Assembly: GCA_037501455.1 (NCBI GenBank)
Contig: CM074857.1
Location: 108,595,501-108,659,500 of the forward strand
Origin: Lantana camara
Taxonomy: Eukaryota > Streptophyta > Magnoliopsida > Lamiales > Verbenaceae
Direction of reading: 5' to 3'
DNA length: 64,000 bases
Shown: piece after piece, positions 33,379 to 44,587 of the stretch
How positions within the stretch are numbered: the first letter of the stretch is position 1
Layout of the letters: every line of letters starts with the position of its first letter
Made by a program: the position numbers and the translations under genes
The notes under the pieces: generated by a model
Databases searched by the model: none
Seen by the model: only the letters and a program-made list of their open reading frames with translations
Told to the model about the DNA's origin: nothing

Positions 33379-34150
33379 AGCCTACAACCACCAGCCTCAG
33401 TCTTAGCCCCTGTTCTTCGTCTCCCACCACTGTACGCTTCAGCCATAAGCCATCTTACCGTACAATCGTCACCCACCATCGCCGCTTCTCCATTGTAAAC
33501 CACCTTTGTTCTACCTTGTGCCCCTCGCAGAACCATCGGCAACCACCATTCCCTATCATCTGCACCCCCTGTACTAGCTCCAACAGCACCACCGTCAACC
33601 TTTCCTCCCCCGTTATTGTGTTGCCAACAATACCGTTGTCCTCCATCTTCTTCCCACTATACCGGTGCACCACAACCTCGCCTCTTTTCTATTCTATCTT
33701 TCGGCTCTTGGATTGTAGATACAATTGCCTCTAATCACATGTGTTGTGTGAATAACCCTACTTAAAATGGTCAGTAAACCACAAAGAGCCATACAAGTCC
33801 ACCTCCCAAATGGAACATCTATAGCAGTTGGAAGTTGGAACTATGCTGGAGATGTTTTTCTCTCAGACAAAATCATCCTACAAAACACACTATGCATACC
33901 AAGCTTTAAATATAACCTACTCTCAGGAAACAAGCTCTCAAAACAATCAAACATACAATTTATATTAATTGTTATTTACTGTAGGAACTTAACTCAAAAG
34001 AGATACTGAGAGTTAGAAAAGTTCAAGGAAAGTTATATGTACTAGATTCTAGCTGCTTTGAATTTGAAACCATAACCTTGTATCTTTATTGTGTCACTCA
34101 TAGGACCTACTTAGATATACCTAGTTTTACTTACCGTAATAATGCTTATG
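33379..34150 (+). pseudogene. Decayed Ty1/copia gag-protease fragment
   Basis: From 33660 one frame reads SSHYTGAPQPRLF, then the protease region WIVDTIASNHMC (from 33709). In copia proteases this site is DTGAS with a following HM; here G is replaced by I and D by N, so the active site is damaged. The frame stops about 18 codons after the W, and a second frame (33767-34009) continues with IQVHLPNGTS, a VFLSDKIIL stretch and IPSFKYNLLS, the typical segment before the integrase. A third frame carries the next piece. At least two frame breaks, no LTR of its own. Confidence 0.75.
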
Positions 34151-34587
34151 GGTTTACCAAATTCTCAAACTCTTATTCATTGTCCATGTTATTTTTGTAT
34201 ACATAGCTCTCCATCTTGATTTTCAAACAGAAAAAACAAGGCAAATTTTGTCTCTCTCGTTAAATGCTTACAATGTTTTCTTCAACTTCTTCAGTTGAGG
34301 CTTCATGGGAAATTAGGGTTGAGTTGAGAAGAGAAAATGCTTGTCCTTTTTTGTTTTATCAGTGGAAATCCATTTTCGTATTCAACTTTCTAAAGGCCAA
34401 CAAGAATCTGTTTTGCTTTATGGGGGGATTTTGAAGCAATTGTTGTGTTTTTGAATCTTGATCGCAACATTATCAAATAGTTTACCTAGGCTAAATTGGG
34501 CAGACAGGGTCTGTTATCTCCCTTTTAATGTTGTTTACTTCGTTTTGATCTAAGCTTGTGGGGAATCTGCCAGCCTCGTGTATGCAG
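34151..34587. other. No gene recognised
   Basis: About 440 bp between the copia fragment and family X copy D with no ORF that I recognise. It may be more of the decayed element or unrelated intergenic DNA. Continues at 36620 after copy D. Confidence 0.5.
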
Positions 34588-36619
34588 TGTTGGAAAAAGA
34601 GTACAAAAACGCAACGGAAATTTAAAATTTTTCCAAAAGATTGATCATGGACTTGCAATTCTCGTATCGTATCACAAAGTGTTTAGAAACTTACGTAGAA
34701 GCTTTCTAGTGATGTCAGTACCGCCTACTGAACACCCTTCAAGCGAAATATCCCTCGAACGGTTCTCGATAGATCCCAAAGCAGCGACCCTCCAAAGCGT
34801 ATCCACACCAGTCCTAGAACACAATCAAGCAAGTGAGAATGCTAGTTCTATAGCTTGTTTTAATGGCTAGGATAATTTTGCTTTGAAAACTTTTCTTTTA
34901 TTTTTCTCAAAAACTTAACACTTCATGAGTGTTGGTCTAAAGAATAAGAAAGCCCCAATCCCCTTATTTATACTCATGTGGTTCGAACCCCTTAGGGTTT
35001 CCAAGAACCAATGGGATTAGTTTTCTTGCTCACTAATTAACTATTTTAATTAATTATTTAATTGGAATAATAAGTTCCCAACTTATTCTCCAAGTCTTGC
35101 AAGAATCAACTTTCTCTCTCCTGCAATAGGAAGTTAGACTTTTCAACTTTCCTAAAGCTAAAAGTCAAGATTCAATAAATAATTTAATTCTCAATTAATT
35201 ATTTATTGGGTTAAGCTTCAGAAATAAAATCTTAATAATTAATTCAAAATTAATTAAAAGGCTTAAATTAATTAATTACAATTTAGTTAATTAATTCTAG
35301 AAAAGAATTCACGTCCGGAGACACGTACGTACCACGTGTGTGTGACACGTAGCAACCACGTGGACTGCGTGACACGTGGCAGCCACGTATGCTCGACACG
35401 TGGCAGCCAAGTATGCTCGACACGTGGTAGCTACTCACGCCATCCTTGTTCCGTTTCGATCAATAATTTGATCCTTCATTAATCATATTAACATCCTACC
35501 ATAACCCTCGTGTCCTGGCATTTATGTGTGACCCTTTAGGTTCATTATTCGATTAGCAGTGATATTAATTAATTAATTCACTAATATATTAATCACTTCA
35601 CAGATCACACTATCATAATCTAGCAATGAATGTGTGACCCCTAGCCGAATAACGAAATAAATCGAAGAACCTTTCAGTCAATAACATACAGTGAAATACG
35701 ATCCTCCTACAACTCTATCTCTCAATCAAGAACTAAGGCATGGGAATATTCTCAGAGCCCAAATATTCTTGATATTTAAAGTTAAGTTTGTTTCATATCC
35801 ATTTAGACCTCAATCCAAGAAAACCCCATTTTCTTGATGTCTTGATCTTTTATCCACCTTGGCCAAGGGTTTAAGTTTAATGGACTACGAACAACTCAAT
35901 CAGTAAGAGATCATTCTTGTTCTTGCAACAAGTGTAGGTCCTTTGTTAATTCTACTAATTCTACATATGCCACTTGTGTATTCCCAATATAGGTCGTGGT
36001 TCAGGTGTCTGTATGGCGATACCCTTTTGAGCCTATATCAAAGATTACAGAGTTAGCTCATATGAGACATTACATAATCCCAAGTCTAAGGATTAATGAA
36101 TCACGTTATTGACCTGTGAGATATTTCCTAATCTGGAAGTTTCTAGGAGACTTCCTTTCCCATTTAGGAATGTTCTCACGCGGGACATCTCAGTGATGAA
36201 GTTCTAGTAACAATCACCCTCATGTATTATAAACACAACATCGTATGCACTTATCACTCCATGAAACCGAGTGATCCTTCAAAAGGATATAATCACACAA
36301 GCAAGTCTCAGCAGAGTCAAGGTCGACACTCCCACTGTCTGTAGGACTCTCGACTTGGAGAAGTTTCTAATCCTCGCCTATGGAGTTAAGAACTTGTTTC
36401 ATGTATTGTTCCCATAACAACAAAGTTCTTAACGGCCTCATCAGAATAGGGGAGTTCAATACATGCAAAAACACAGTCAACCCAAACAGACATAAATAAG
36501 CATATAAAGAAGTGAATGCCTATGAACAAAATCATTTTGTTTATTATTCAAAGACTGTTTGTGATATTACAAGGAAATATTAAAGCTAAAAAGCAGCTTT
36601 AAGGGCACTATTCCCAACA
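34588..36619 (-). mobile_element. Family X solo LTR, copy D, minus strand, TSD TGCAG
   Basis: 2032 bp from TGTTGGAAAAAGAG to GCACTATTCCCAACA, flanked by TGCAG (34583-34587 and 36620-36624). It belongs to a second subfamily with copy F (53847-55768): both have AAGCAGCTTT(A/T) near the start and share the ATCATTCTTGTTC-type block, distinct from copies B, C, E and G. It has a minus-strand TATAAATA (34965-34972) and, upstream of it, a tandem array of GACACGTGGCAGCCACGTAT-type units (35311-35440). Confidence 0.93.
35311..35440 (-). repeat. G-box-rich tandem array in family X copy D
   Basis: Four to six imperfect units of about 24 bp, each with an ACGTG core (GACACGTGGCAGCCACGTAT and variants), lie about 340-470 bp upstream of the TATA box on the minus strand. 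ACGTGGC is the core bound by plant bZIP factors; the regulatory role here is inference. Confidence 0.7.
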
Positions 36620-37069
36620 TGCAGTGGGTTGCAGTAGGCTATATACCAACTCCCAAATGAGATTGCTAATTAGCCCATTACTAATTGGTTGATTAGAATG
36701 ACTAATTTCCCCTTCCCTTTTTTCTGAAAATTACGCGTGAAAACATTCACTTTTTCACGTTTCACTCAATGTCTCAGTTTCTCCAAATTTTAGCTCCAAA
36801 TGGTGATTTTATCCCTCCAAATAATTTCAGACACTTCCGATTTATGATTCCAAACAAAAAAATTATCGCGCACCTCAATTTATAGGTCTAGTCGACACTT
36901 CTTGGAAAATTTCATCCACACTTTGCTATTGCGTTCAAGCATAAGGCACAATAGATTACAGCTGACGAAAAGTTCATTTTTTTACATACTCTATGTTAAT
37001 GTCAGGGTTCATGAATTTCTCAATTAGGAAGTCAATATGCCTCTCAATACGAGACTCAAAGGACGGGCA
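36620..37069. other. No gene recognised
   Basis: AT-rich sequence between copy D and the Myb/SANT-like pseudogene. No ORF of note. It could be part of the decayed transposon that carried the pseudogene. Confidence 0.5.
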
Positions 37070-37720
37070 CCAAAATGACTGTCATGTCATTTATGGAGTC
37101 TATTGGAGGAGCATGTGCTCATCAATGCATTTCGTGACATAATTGCAGGTGGTTAGGAAACACCCAAAGGGTTCCGTACCCGTTTTATACCCCAATTGGA
37201 GGCTAGAATGAAGCAAGCCCTTCCAAACACGGATCTTCGAGGCGATCCACACATCATATCTAAATACAACACCTGGAAGAAAACATATCATGAAGTTTCT
37301 ACTGTTCTATTGAAAATAGGCATATGATGTAATTCAACTACAAAAATCATTCAAGCCGAACTAGAGTACTGGGACAGCCTTGCTCACTCATCCCCTCGTT
37401 TGGCTTACATTCGGGAGAAGTCATTTCCATTGTACGAAGTTTGGATGGAAATGTATGGGAATGATAATACAATAAGGAACAATGCATTCGATTTCCAAGG
37501 TGCCGCAAATTTTGTTCCTATTAATCAAGCTCCCGAATAAATTGAGGACAATACCAACAATTCACCCCCAATAGTCAATAATGAGTATCATGTAGCTTTG
37601 CAAACAGCTACCCTACGTTCCAACCAAAATGGGAACGCAAGTAAGGAAAAGCGCAAGCGTATCGATGTAGGCGATGATATTATGGACATGTCCGCCTACT
37701 AGACTAATGTTGCAGAAGCT
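37070..37720 (+). pseudogene. Decayed Myb/SANT-like DNA-binding gene (PIF/Harbinger ORF1 type)
   Basis: Translated with frame changes, the region shows VRKHPKGFRTRF, QLEARMKQALPNTDLRG, SKYNTWKKTYHEVSTVLL, AELEYWDSLAH, REKSFPLYEVWMEMYGND and, further on, NASKEKRKR. This order (a trihelix with a WKK..Y centre, then F-P-L-Y-E) is that of plant Myb/SANT-like domain proteins (Myb_DNA-bind_3), many of them carried by PIF/Harbinger transposons. A stop after LLKIGI, another after NQAPE, and frame shifts near the start disable it. No transposase is visible alongside. Confidence 0.65.
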
Positions 37721-38189
37721 CTTATGTAGGTAGCATAAGCAACGAAAACCAAAATGTTGGCTACACTGAAAAGGAAAAAGCTATGGCTATATGCCTTATA
37801 CCAATCATATTGACCAATTTGGAACGTGTTTGTAAAAAACAAGCGTACTTGCCAAATAAAAGGATGAGTTGGATATTTTCTTTGAACTTCCCTACGAAGA
37901 AAAATGCGACTTGGTCTATCTAGCTCAGGACAACCCCGTCCACATTTAGACGGGGATTATTTGTCTCGTGAATGGCGTTTACATCATCATTTTGATGAAA
38001 CCATCGTGCATATGAGCATCTGTCCACTCGGTTTGGCTAGGCTCATTTGATTAGATTGAGCTTCTATGCGCCTATGTTTTGCATTAGACATGGTTAGTCT
38101 CAAAGGCCTTAGCTACATAGGTCAGACTGTTTTTCCAAATCGGCTCAAAATTTCCATTTATAGCCATCAAATCAATATGGTTTCCATTA
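37721..38189. other. No gene recognised
   Basis: Sequence between the Myb/SANT-like pseudogene and the copia fragment. A short inverted pair (CCCCGTCC...GACGGGG, about 37937-37957) is the only structure seen. Confidence 0.5.
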
Positions 38190-41100
38190 AATCTAATGGA
38201 AGGACAGTTATATTTGTCAATTTATGAGAAGAAAGAATTTTATTAAAAAAAATGACACAAAATAAAGTTTTTTCTTTTGTTATACCTTTAAATGAAAACA
38301 TGGCTTTTAATAGTGAAACCATCAATAAGTTTCACTTGTGGCATTTGAGATTTGGACACTTGCACGACAAAGGATTGTAACTACTCCAAAAGAAAAATAT
38401 GATGGTCGGTCTTCCGTTGATTGAAAGAAAAGATAAAGTTTGGGAAGGATGCATCTATGACAAGATGCATAGACTACCATTCCCCAAAACTTCTTGATGA
38501 GCCAAAACTCCTCTTGAATTGGTGCATGCCGACATTTGTGATCCTACAAGAACTCCCTTACTCGGTAACAAAAGATATTTTGTTCTTTTTGTTGATGATT
38601 TTACAAGGATGGTGTGGTTGTATTTTTTGCATGAAAAATCAAAAGCATTTTCTGTTTTTCTTCAATTTAAAGCACGTGTAGAAAAATAAAATGGATGTAA
38701 AATCAAGACATTAAGGACTGATCGAGAAGGAGAATTTTTGTTCACCCTATTCATGGGGTATTGCAAGAAAAATGACATCCAAAGGCAGCTCACAATATGA
38801 AGAAGTCTACAGCAAAATAGAGTTGTCGAGAGGAAAAATCGAAAATATCGTGAAAATGGCCAGAAGTATGCTAAAGGACAAAGAATTGCAAAATAAATTT
38901 TGGACAAAAGTTGTTCATACGCCCATCTACATCCTCAAACGTTCACCTACCAATGTGGTTCTCAATAAAACTCCTTTTGAAGCATGGTATGAACAAAAAC
39001 CCATTGTTGATCATCTTAAAGTTTTTTAATGCATTGCATACTCACATGTTGCAAATCCAAACAAAGACAATATGATAAAAAAAGGAGAAAAACTCATCTT
39101 TGTTGGATATAGCGACAAGGCAAAGGGTTATAGATTTTATTATTCTAAGACGAACAAATTGATCATTTCAAGATATGTGATTTTCGATGAACAAGGAGTT
39201 TGGAGTTGAGAGGAAAGTTCATCCTCAAATGAATTTTTGGAGTTGTCACTACCACAAAGTCAATCACAACAAGAAGTTCAAACTACAAATTAAATGAGAA
39301 ATTCTGAAAATTCACCACAAGAAAGTTCTCCAAGTCAAGAAATTTCAGATTCTGAATCACCTTCGAGGAAGGTACGATCTTTAAGTGAAATTTATGAAAA
39401 TTATGTTATTCCTTTCCTTGGTGTTGAACCTCAAAATTTCGGAGAAGCAATTATAGAAGAAGTGTGGAGAAAAGCTATGAATGAAGAAATTAAAACAACT
39501 GAGAAAAATAAAACTTGGGAGCTTGTGTATTTGCCGGAAGCAAAAGAAGTGATTAATGACTTGAAATGGGTCTTCAAAACCAAGCTCAAGAAGATGGCTC
39601 CATTCAAAAGAACAAGGCATGCTTGGTGGCAAAGGATTATTCTCAACATCCCAAAATTGACTTCAATGAGACATTTGCACCAGTGGCAAAAAATGGAGAC
39701 GATTCACACTCGTTTAGCACTTGGAGCACATTGAAGTTAAAAGTTTACCAACTAGATGTAAAATCTACATTCCTCAATGGTGAGCTCAAGGAAGAGGTTT
39801 ATGAAGTGAAAAATATGGAAGAAAAAGTGTATCGTTTGAAGAAAGCTCTTTACGGGTTAAAGCCAACACCACGAGCATGAAATAGCAAGATTGATGGATA
39901 CTTTTGCAAAAATGGTTTTCAAAAAAAGTTCAAGTCAGCCATCACTCTATGTTAAGAAAGAAGGTACACAAGATTTTTTTTGATTGTTTGTCTATATGTT
40001 AATGTTTTGCATTTCTTCCCTAGCTGTCTCACGAAGGCGTCAAGAGAGTTGGCTTTCTTGCAGCTTCCTTGCTTTCTACATCAACACTTGACTAGCTTTA
40101 GACTTCCTGGTCACAGGCCAACAAAAGAGAAGCAAGAGGAAACAAAGAAGCAAGCTACTATGAAGAATCTCTGTTCCTATCCTATCCTAGCCTATGATAT
40201 GAAGAGTTCTAATAGGTGAATACCCGAGTCAGGAAAAGTCTAATTATCTCGTCTCTTCCCGGAAGAGACTATTTAGTAGTTAGAATCCCATCTCGACCTG
40301 AGAAGGTGGAGCATCCTCTATATATGGAGATAGTCAGTTGAAAGCCTCCTCTCTTACTGGTCCCCTCTCTTCTCCTGGAGTCAGAAGACCTTATTTACTT
40401 AGGCACTAACATGGAAATGGTGAGTAATTTCAAGAAAAATATGATATAAGAATTTGAGATGACTGATTTCGGTCTTATGAGATATTTTCGTGGAATTCAA
40501 GTAAAACAAACAGAAGGTAAGAATTTTTTATTTCTCATGAAAAGTAAATTCATGATTTGTTGAAGAAGTTGCACATTAAGAATTGCAAACCGGTGGCAAT
40601 ACCTTTGATGTTGAATGAGAGATTGCAACAAGAAGATGGTGCTGAAAAAGTTGATTTGAAAATATTTCGAAGTCTTGTTGGTTCTTTAATTTATCTCACC
40701 AACACAAGACCGGATATTGTTATTCGCTGAGTTATATTTCTCGATTCATGAGTGATCCTAGCAAGATACATTTTTCCACTGCGAAAAGAATTCTTAGGTA
40801 TCTTCAAGGTATTAAGAAATAAGGGATCAATTATGAAAAAGAATAAAATAACAAGTCAATCGGCTTCACCGATAGTGATTGGGTAGGATCATTGGAGGAT
40901 CAAAAAAGCACTTCGGGCTATGTTTTTTGTCTTGGTTCAAAGGTGATAGCTTGGAGCTCTAAAAACAAAAAACGGTAGCACTTTTTTCAAGTGAAGCCGA
41001 GTAAATTGCCGCCACAGATGCAGTTTGTGAAGCAATTTGGCTAAGAAGAATTTTCTTTGATTTGCAAGAAAAACAAGTGCAGTCTTCTACTCTGTTTTGT

Positions 41101-41320
41101 GATAACATGTCAACCATTGCAATGACGAAAAATTCTTTCATGTAAGGTCCAAGCACATTGAGCTTCGACATCATTTCATTCGAGATCTTGTGAACAAAGG
41201 CGAGATACACTTGGAGTTCATTAATACAAATGATCAAGTGGTAGATTTTCTTACTAAGGCCGTGACAAGTAGAAGTTGGAGAAATTCAAGAATTGGTTGA
41301 AAATTACAAATTGAGAGGGA
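38190..41320 (+). pseudogene. Broken Ty1/copia pol: integrase, RT, RNase H
   Basis: Read across frames it shows, in order: the pre-integrase motif LWHLRFGHL (about 38337); the integrase start LELVHADICDP and YFVLFVDDFTRM; the second catalytic region LRTDREGEF (near 38715); the SERKN-like block and KFWTKVVHTPIYILKRSPT; FVGYSDKAKGYRF; an ESPSRKVRSLSEIYE linker; RT from WRKAMNEEI through KWVFKTKL, ACLVAKDYSQ, NETFAPVAK, LDVKSTFLNGELKEEVY to LKKALYGLKP; the LIVCLYVN active-site region; then LIYLTNTRPDI and RNase H up to NTNDQVVDFLTKA. At least six stops or shifts. The RT active site is split by a 385-bp insertion (40006-40390). The style resembles Tork/Tnt1-type copia; no 5' LTR or gag remains. 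Confidence 0.85.
40006..40390. other. 385-bp foreign insertion in the copia RT
   Basis: The RT reading breaks after TATATGTTAATG, inside the YVDD-type active site, and resumes with CTTATTTACTTAGGC at about 40388. The DNA between is less AT-rich, with no similarity to copia RT, and has a CTTCCCGGAAG hairpin near 40256. No terminal inverted repeats or clear target-site duplication are visible. Its texture (CTTTCTTGC, CTCTTCTCC runs) recalls plant mitochondrial DNA; that origin is a guess. Confidence 0.5.
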
Positions 41321-41570
41321 TGTTAAGAATCAATTTGCAATTTAATTAGTCCATGTATTTGGAAAAATGAATATGTTCCATGTATTTCCTATACTCTTTG
41401 TATATACGTTTCCTTCTAATGTCCTATTAATTAGGAATGTTGAAGGTTGCATATTATGCATGAATATTTGTGAACATCTTAGTCTATAAATATTATTTGA
41501 GAATTTAATTAAGTAAAAGCTATTATGTTATGTTGAGATTTTTTATTTTTTTTTTTCAATATTCCCTAAA
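41321..41570 (+). repeat. 3' LTR (partial) of the copia element
   Basis: TGTTAAGAATC follows the purine run TTGAGAGGGA directly after the RNase H end, as expected for a copia polypurine tract and 3' LTR. A CTATAAATATT box lies at about 41484-41494. The right end fades into a poly-T stretch near 41540-41570; no clear CA end or TSD was found. Confidence 0.65.
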
Positions 41571-42487
41571 AATCCAACCGTTTTTTTGTTTAGATATTTA
41601 AAGAAGAACAACCTGTACTACCGTTTCCAAGTCAGAATATATACACACAATGACACAATCATTGCTGTAAACTTAGCCCCTTACGGTTGGATAACTACCT
41701 TAATAAATCTAAACAACTATAAGCGTCAGTGAAAGGTTACATTATTTTACTTTTATTTTATTTTATTTTATTTTTTTGTCAGTGAAAGGTTACATGCATG
41801 ATTACATTATCTAATGCAATTTTTCTAGGAAAATAAACAACTTGTATTTGACGAAACTTGTATTTTTATTTTATTTATGATTAATTATATTTATTACTCT
41901 CAATTGGAAAAATATATATATAAATATCTTTTAGTGATATCAAATTTCCTATTTCAATTATATATTTCATCCGTTATTTTATTAACTCACAAACGCTAAG
42001 TATGATAATAAACGGTTGAAATTAAAAAATTAAATCCACCTTTTGGCAACTCTTATCGGTACTCCTTAATCATATAAGAAAGTATTTGACATAAGAGATG
42101 AGTAATCCTAATTAAATGATATTGATCAAATTGTATAGCATATTTAACAAAAGAGATAATTCATTCAATTTGATGAAACTTAATCTCACGGACTCAGAGG
42201 ATAAAATTAAAAGTCGGAAATTGGAAAAAAAAAAATTGGAAATAATAGTGAATAGTGTTGAATTAAGAGATTAAGTGCTATAATATAAAAAACTTAATCT
42301 TACAGTATTAAACTTGATAATAAAGTTAGTCAATGGACATAATCAAACATAACTACCCATATGACTTCGTAATTGAATTCTCACTCAAGTCATGTGTTTT
42401 TCGATCCCGTATCTCCATAGTGATGATCCGTTCATATTTCTTGAAGATATACTCGAATCAAGAGTATATCTTTTCTTAGCTTCAAAT
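41571..42487. other. AT-rich intergenic DNA, no gene seen
   Basis: No ORF with recognisable content. A GTCAGTGAAAGGTTACAT segment occurs twice (about 41727 and 41779) around a poly-T/ATTTT run, a small local duplication. Confidence 0.6.
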
Positions 42488-42495
42488 CCTCCGAC

Positions 42496-42658
42496 TAGGG
42501 ATGCAAACGAGCCAAATCAGCTCGCGATCCTGGCGAGCCGGCTCGTCATAATTCCAAACCCCGAGCCTGTTTTATCTTGTTCGTTGTCTTGCAAGCCTGT
42601 ATATTAAATTTTTAAAAAAATAGTGTCATTTTATATGTATATATATTGAATTTATATA

Positions 42659-42704
<46 letters not shown>

Positions 42705-42761
42705 AATGTATATTACTATATATATAATTTTTATACTGAATTAATATATTGAATTTATATA

Positions 42762-42811
<50 letters not shown>

Positions 42812-43005
42812 AATGTATATTATTATATATATAATTTTTATACTGAATTAATATAAATTATTTTATATATATACTCTAAATTAATACAAAATCTTAATTT
42901 TTAATACTAAATAATATAATCCTTACTTGACTCGGGCCAGGAAAAAATAAATAAGTAAGGCCAAGGCTCGGCAGCTCGACTCGATTCAGTTCGTTTGCAT
43001 CCCTT
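42496..43005. mobile_element. hAT-type MITE (510 bp), TSD CCTCCGAC / CCTCCAAC
   Basis: Ends TAGGGATGCAAACGA and TCGTTTGCATCCCTT are inverted repeats; 8-bp duplications with one mismatch flank them (42488-42495 and 43006-43013). Inside the termini, CGAGCC- and GGCTCG-rich sequence is followed by a TA-rich core containing a two-copy tandem repeat of about 105 bp with long (TA)n runs (42662-42701 and 42771-42808). No coding capacity. Confidence 0.85.
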
Positions 43006-43013
43006 CCTCCAAC

Positions 43014-43340
43014 AAGTCATAAGCCTATGAATTCCCTAACTTGGTAATATTTGTGTTAAAGAGGATGAGAAACCATCGTACTGTATCATGTATATAGTCA
43101 TCTCATATAAAACCTCAAACTATTCAAAGAGCATATTTGAATATTTAAACGTTGCTGCACATATAACAAACTTTATTTTTAATTGATAGTACGCATCAAA
43201 ATATTTTTTCATAAATAATTAAATGGGTTACGATCAATAATGAACTATTGAATTATTTGGCATGAAATGTCATACCATACTGAAGACAACATAATTTATA
43301 ACCTAAGGTATTAGAGAAAAACGTACTACCCCGGACGAAG
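43014..43340. other. AT-rich intergenic DNA
   Basis: Nothing recognisable; no ORF and no repeat structure seen. Confidence 0.5.
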
Positions 43341-43653
43341 TCCATGTCTGGGGAGCATACTTGACAGGAAATAGACACAGGCGGTAGAGAGGCCGCCCAC
43401 TTTGATTCCCGCCCGGTTAGCATCTCCGGTCCGAGATCAAGGGATTACTCCGTTGGGTTTTTTTGATCCGAAGCCGGCCGGTAATGGACCTACTTACCTG
43501 TCCATGTTTGGGGAGCATACTTGACAGGAGATAGACACAGGCGGTAGAGAGTTCCCCCACTTCGACTCCCACCCGGTTAGCATCTCCGGTCCGAGATCAA
43601 GGGAGTACTCCGTTAGGTCGTCCGAAACCAGCCGATAATGGACCTACTTACCT
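43341..43653. repeat. 160-bp tandem duplication, GC-rich, unknown class
   Basis: Two direct copies (43341-43500 and 43501-43653) begin TCCATGT(C/T)TGGGGAGCATAC and end AATGGACCTACTTACCT. They share GACACAGGCGGTAGAGAG and CGGTTAGCATCTCCGGTCC. They differ by about a dozen substitutions and a short indel. The GC content contrasts with the flanks. No ORF, no inverted ends, no tRNA or 5S similarity that I can recognise. Confidence 0.75.
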
Positions 43654-44587
43654 TGCTTGTAGACTAACTGCATAGCTAACCCTTTTCTTCATGGTTGCTT
43701 TGACTATATCAACAGTAAGAAGCTTACTTGAGCTATTTTACAGAACTTGAACTTCTTTTTTCTTTTTTAATTAAAAGTTATATACAAGCTGAAGCTCTCC
43801 CAATTATTTCCATCAAAGAGTTGATCGAAACCTAGTTCCTATTTCTTGGAATTTGAGGTGTTTTTTTACTACAGAAAAGTCCTGATTTGCAAATATTTCT
43901 AAAAACATTATTTTATCATACTTGATAACTAACACATAATAAATAAAAACTCCCATACTGCTCTCGTGTCAGACAACTAACGCGTAATAAATTAAAAAGA
44001 AATCTGACACTGCCCTATATCCATTTCATTACACAAACTTCCCCCGAATTTTGAGAACTTACCGAAACTTCACACATATCAAAGAATCTATATGTTATAC
44101 ATCATATCCATATCCATGAAATTTAATGAGTTCAACATCATGGACACCCTGATTTTCCCAGGATAGATACATGTCAATAATTGCTTGAAATTCATTACGA
44201 TAATAGTAAGCATTAGCAAAGCCTCGAGGGTATAACAGGGAAGTTTATGTAATTTCTCAAATCGTAAGATGAGTTTATGTAATTAAGCAGTATCTCAGGG
44301 TATGCAAATAAACTATCCCTATAATGAGGAAACCACTGAAATTTTACAAAACTTAAAGAACTTAAGTCATAAAATAAATTTATAACTTGTAAACACTTGC
44401 ATCCTTGATAATCGAAGTTTATAGAACACAGAGCAGCCTAAAGAAACTGCCTTTCTCACTGCTACTAAATCACATTTCAGCTAACTTCTACCGTTGCTCC
44501 AATCAATACACACATAAAGGACGCATCAGCAACAAGATAAGAAAGAGTTGAGTGATGATAAAAATCACCTACCAGCTGCTGCTATTT
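43654..44587 (-). other. Intergenic DNA and 3' UTR of the SnRK1 beta-3 gene
   Basis: The part next to 44587 (to roughly 44350) is the downstream transcribed region of the minus-strand gene, with T-rich stretches and an ATAAATTTATTTTATG region near 44365-44385 that could serve polyadenylation. Further left I see only AT-rich sequence. Confidence 0.4.

Noticed and set aside
43341..43653. Tandem tRNA-derived SINE
   Set aside because: A loose B-box-like GATTCCC is present, but there is no proper A box spacing, poly-A tail or TSD.
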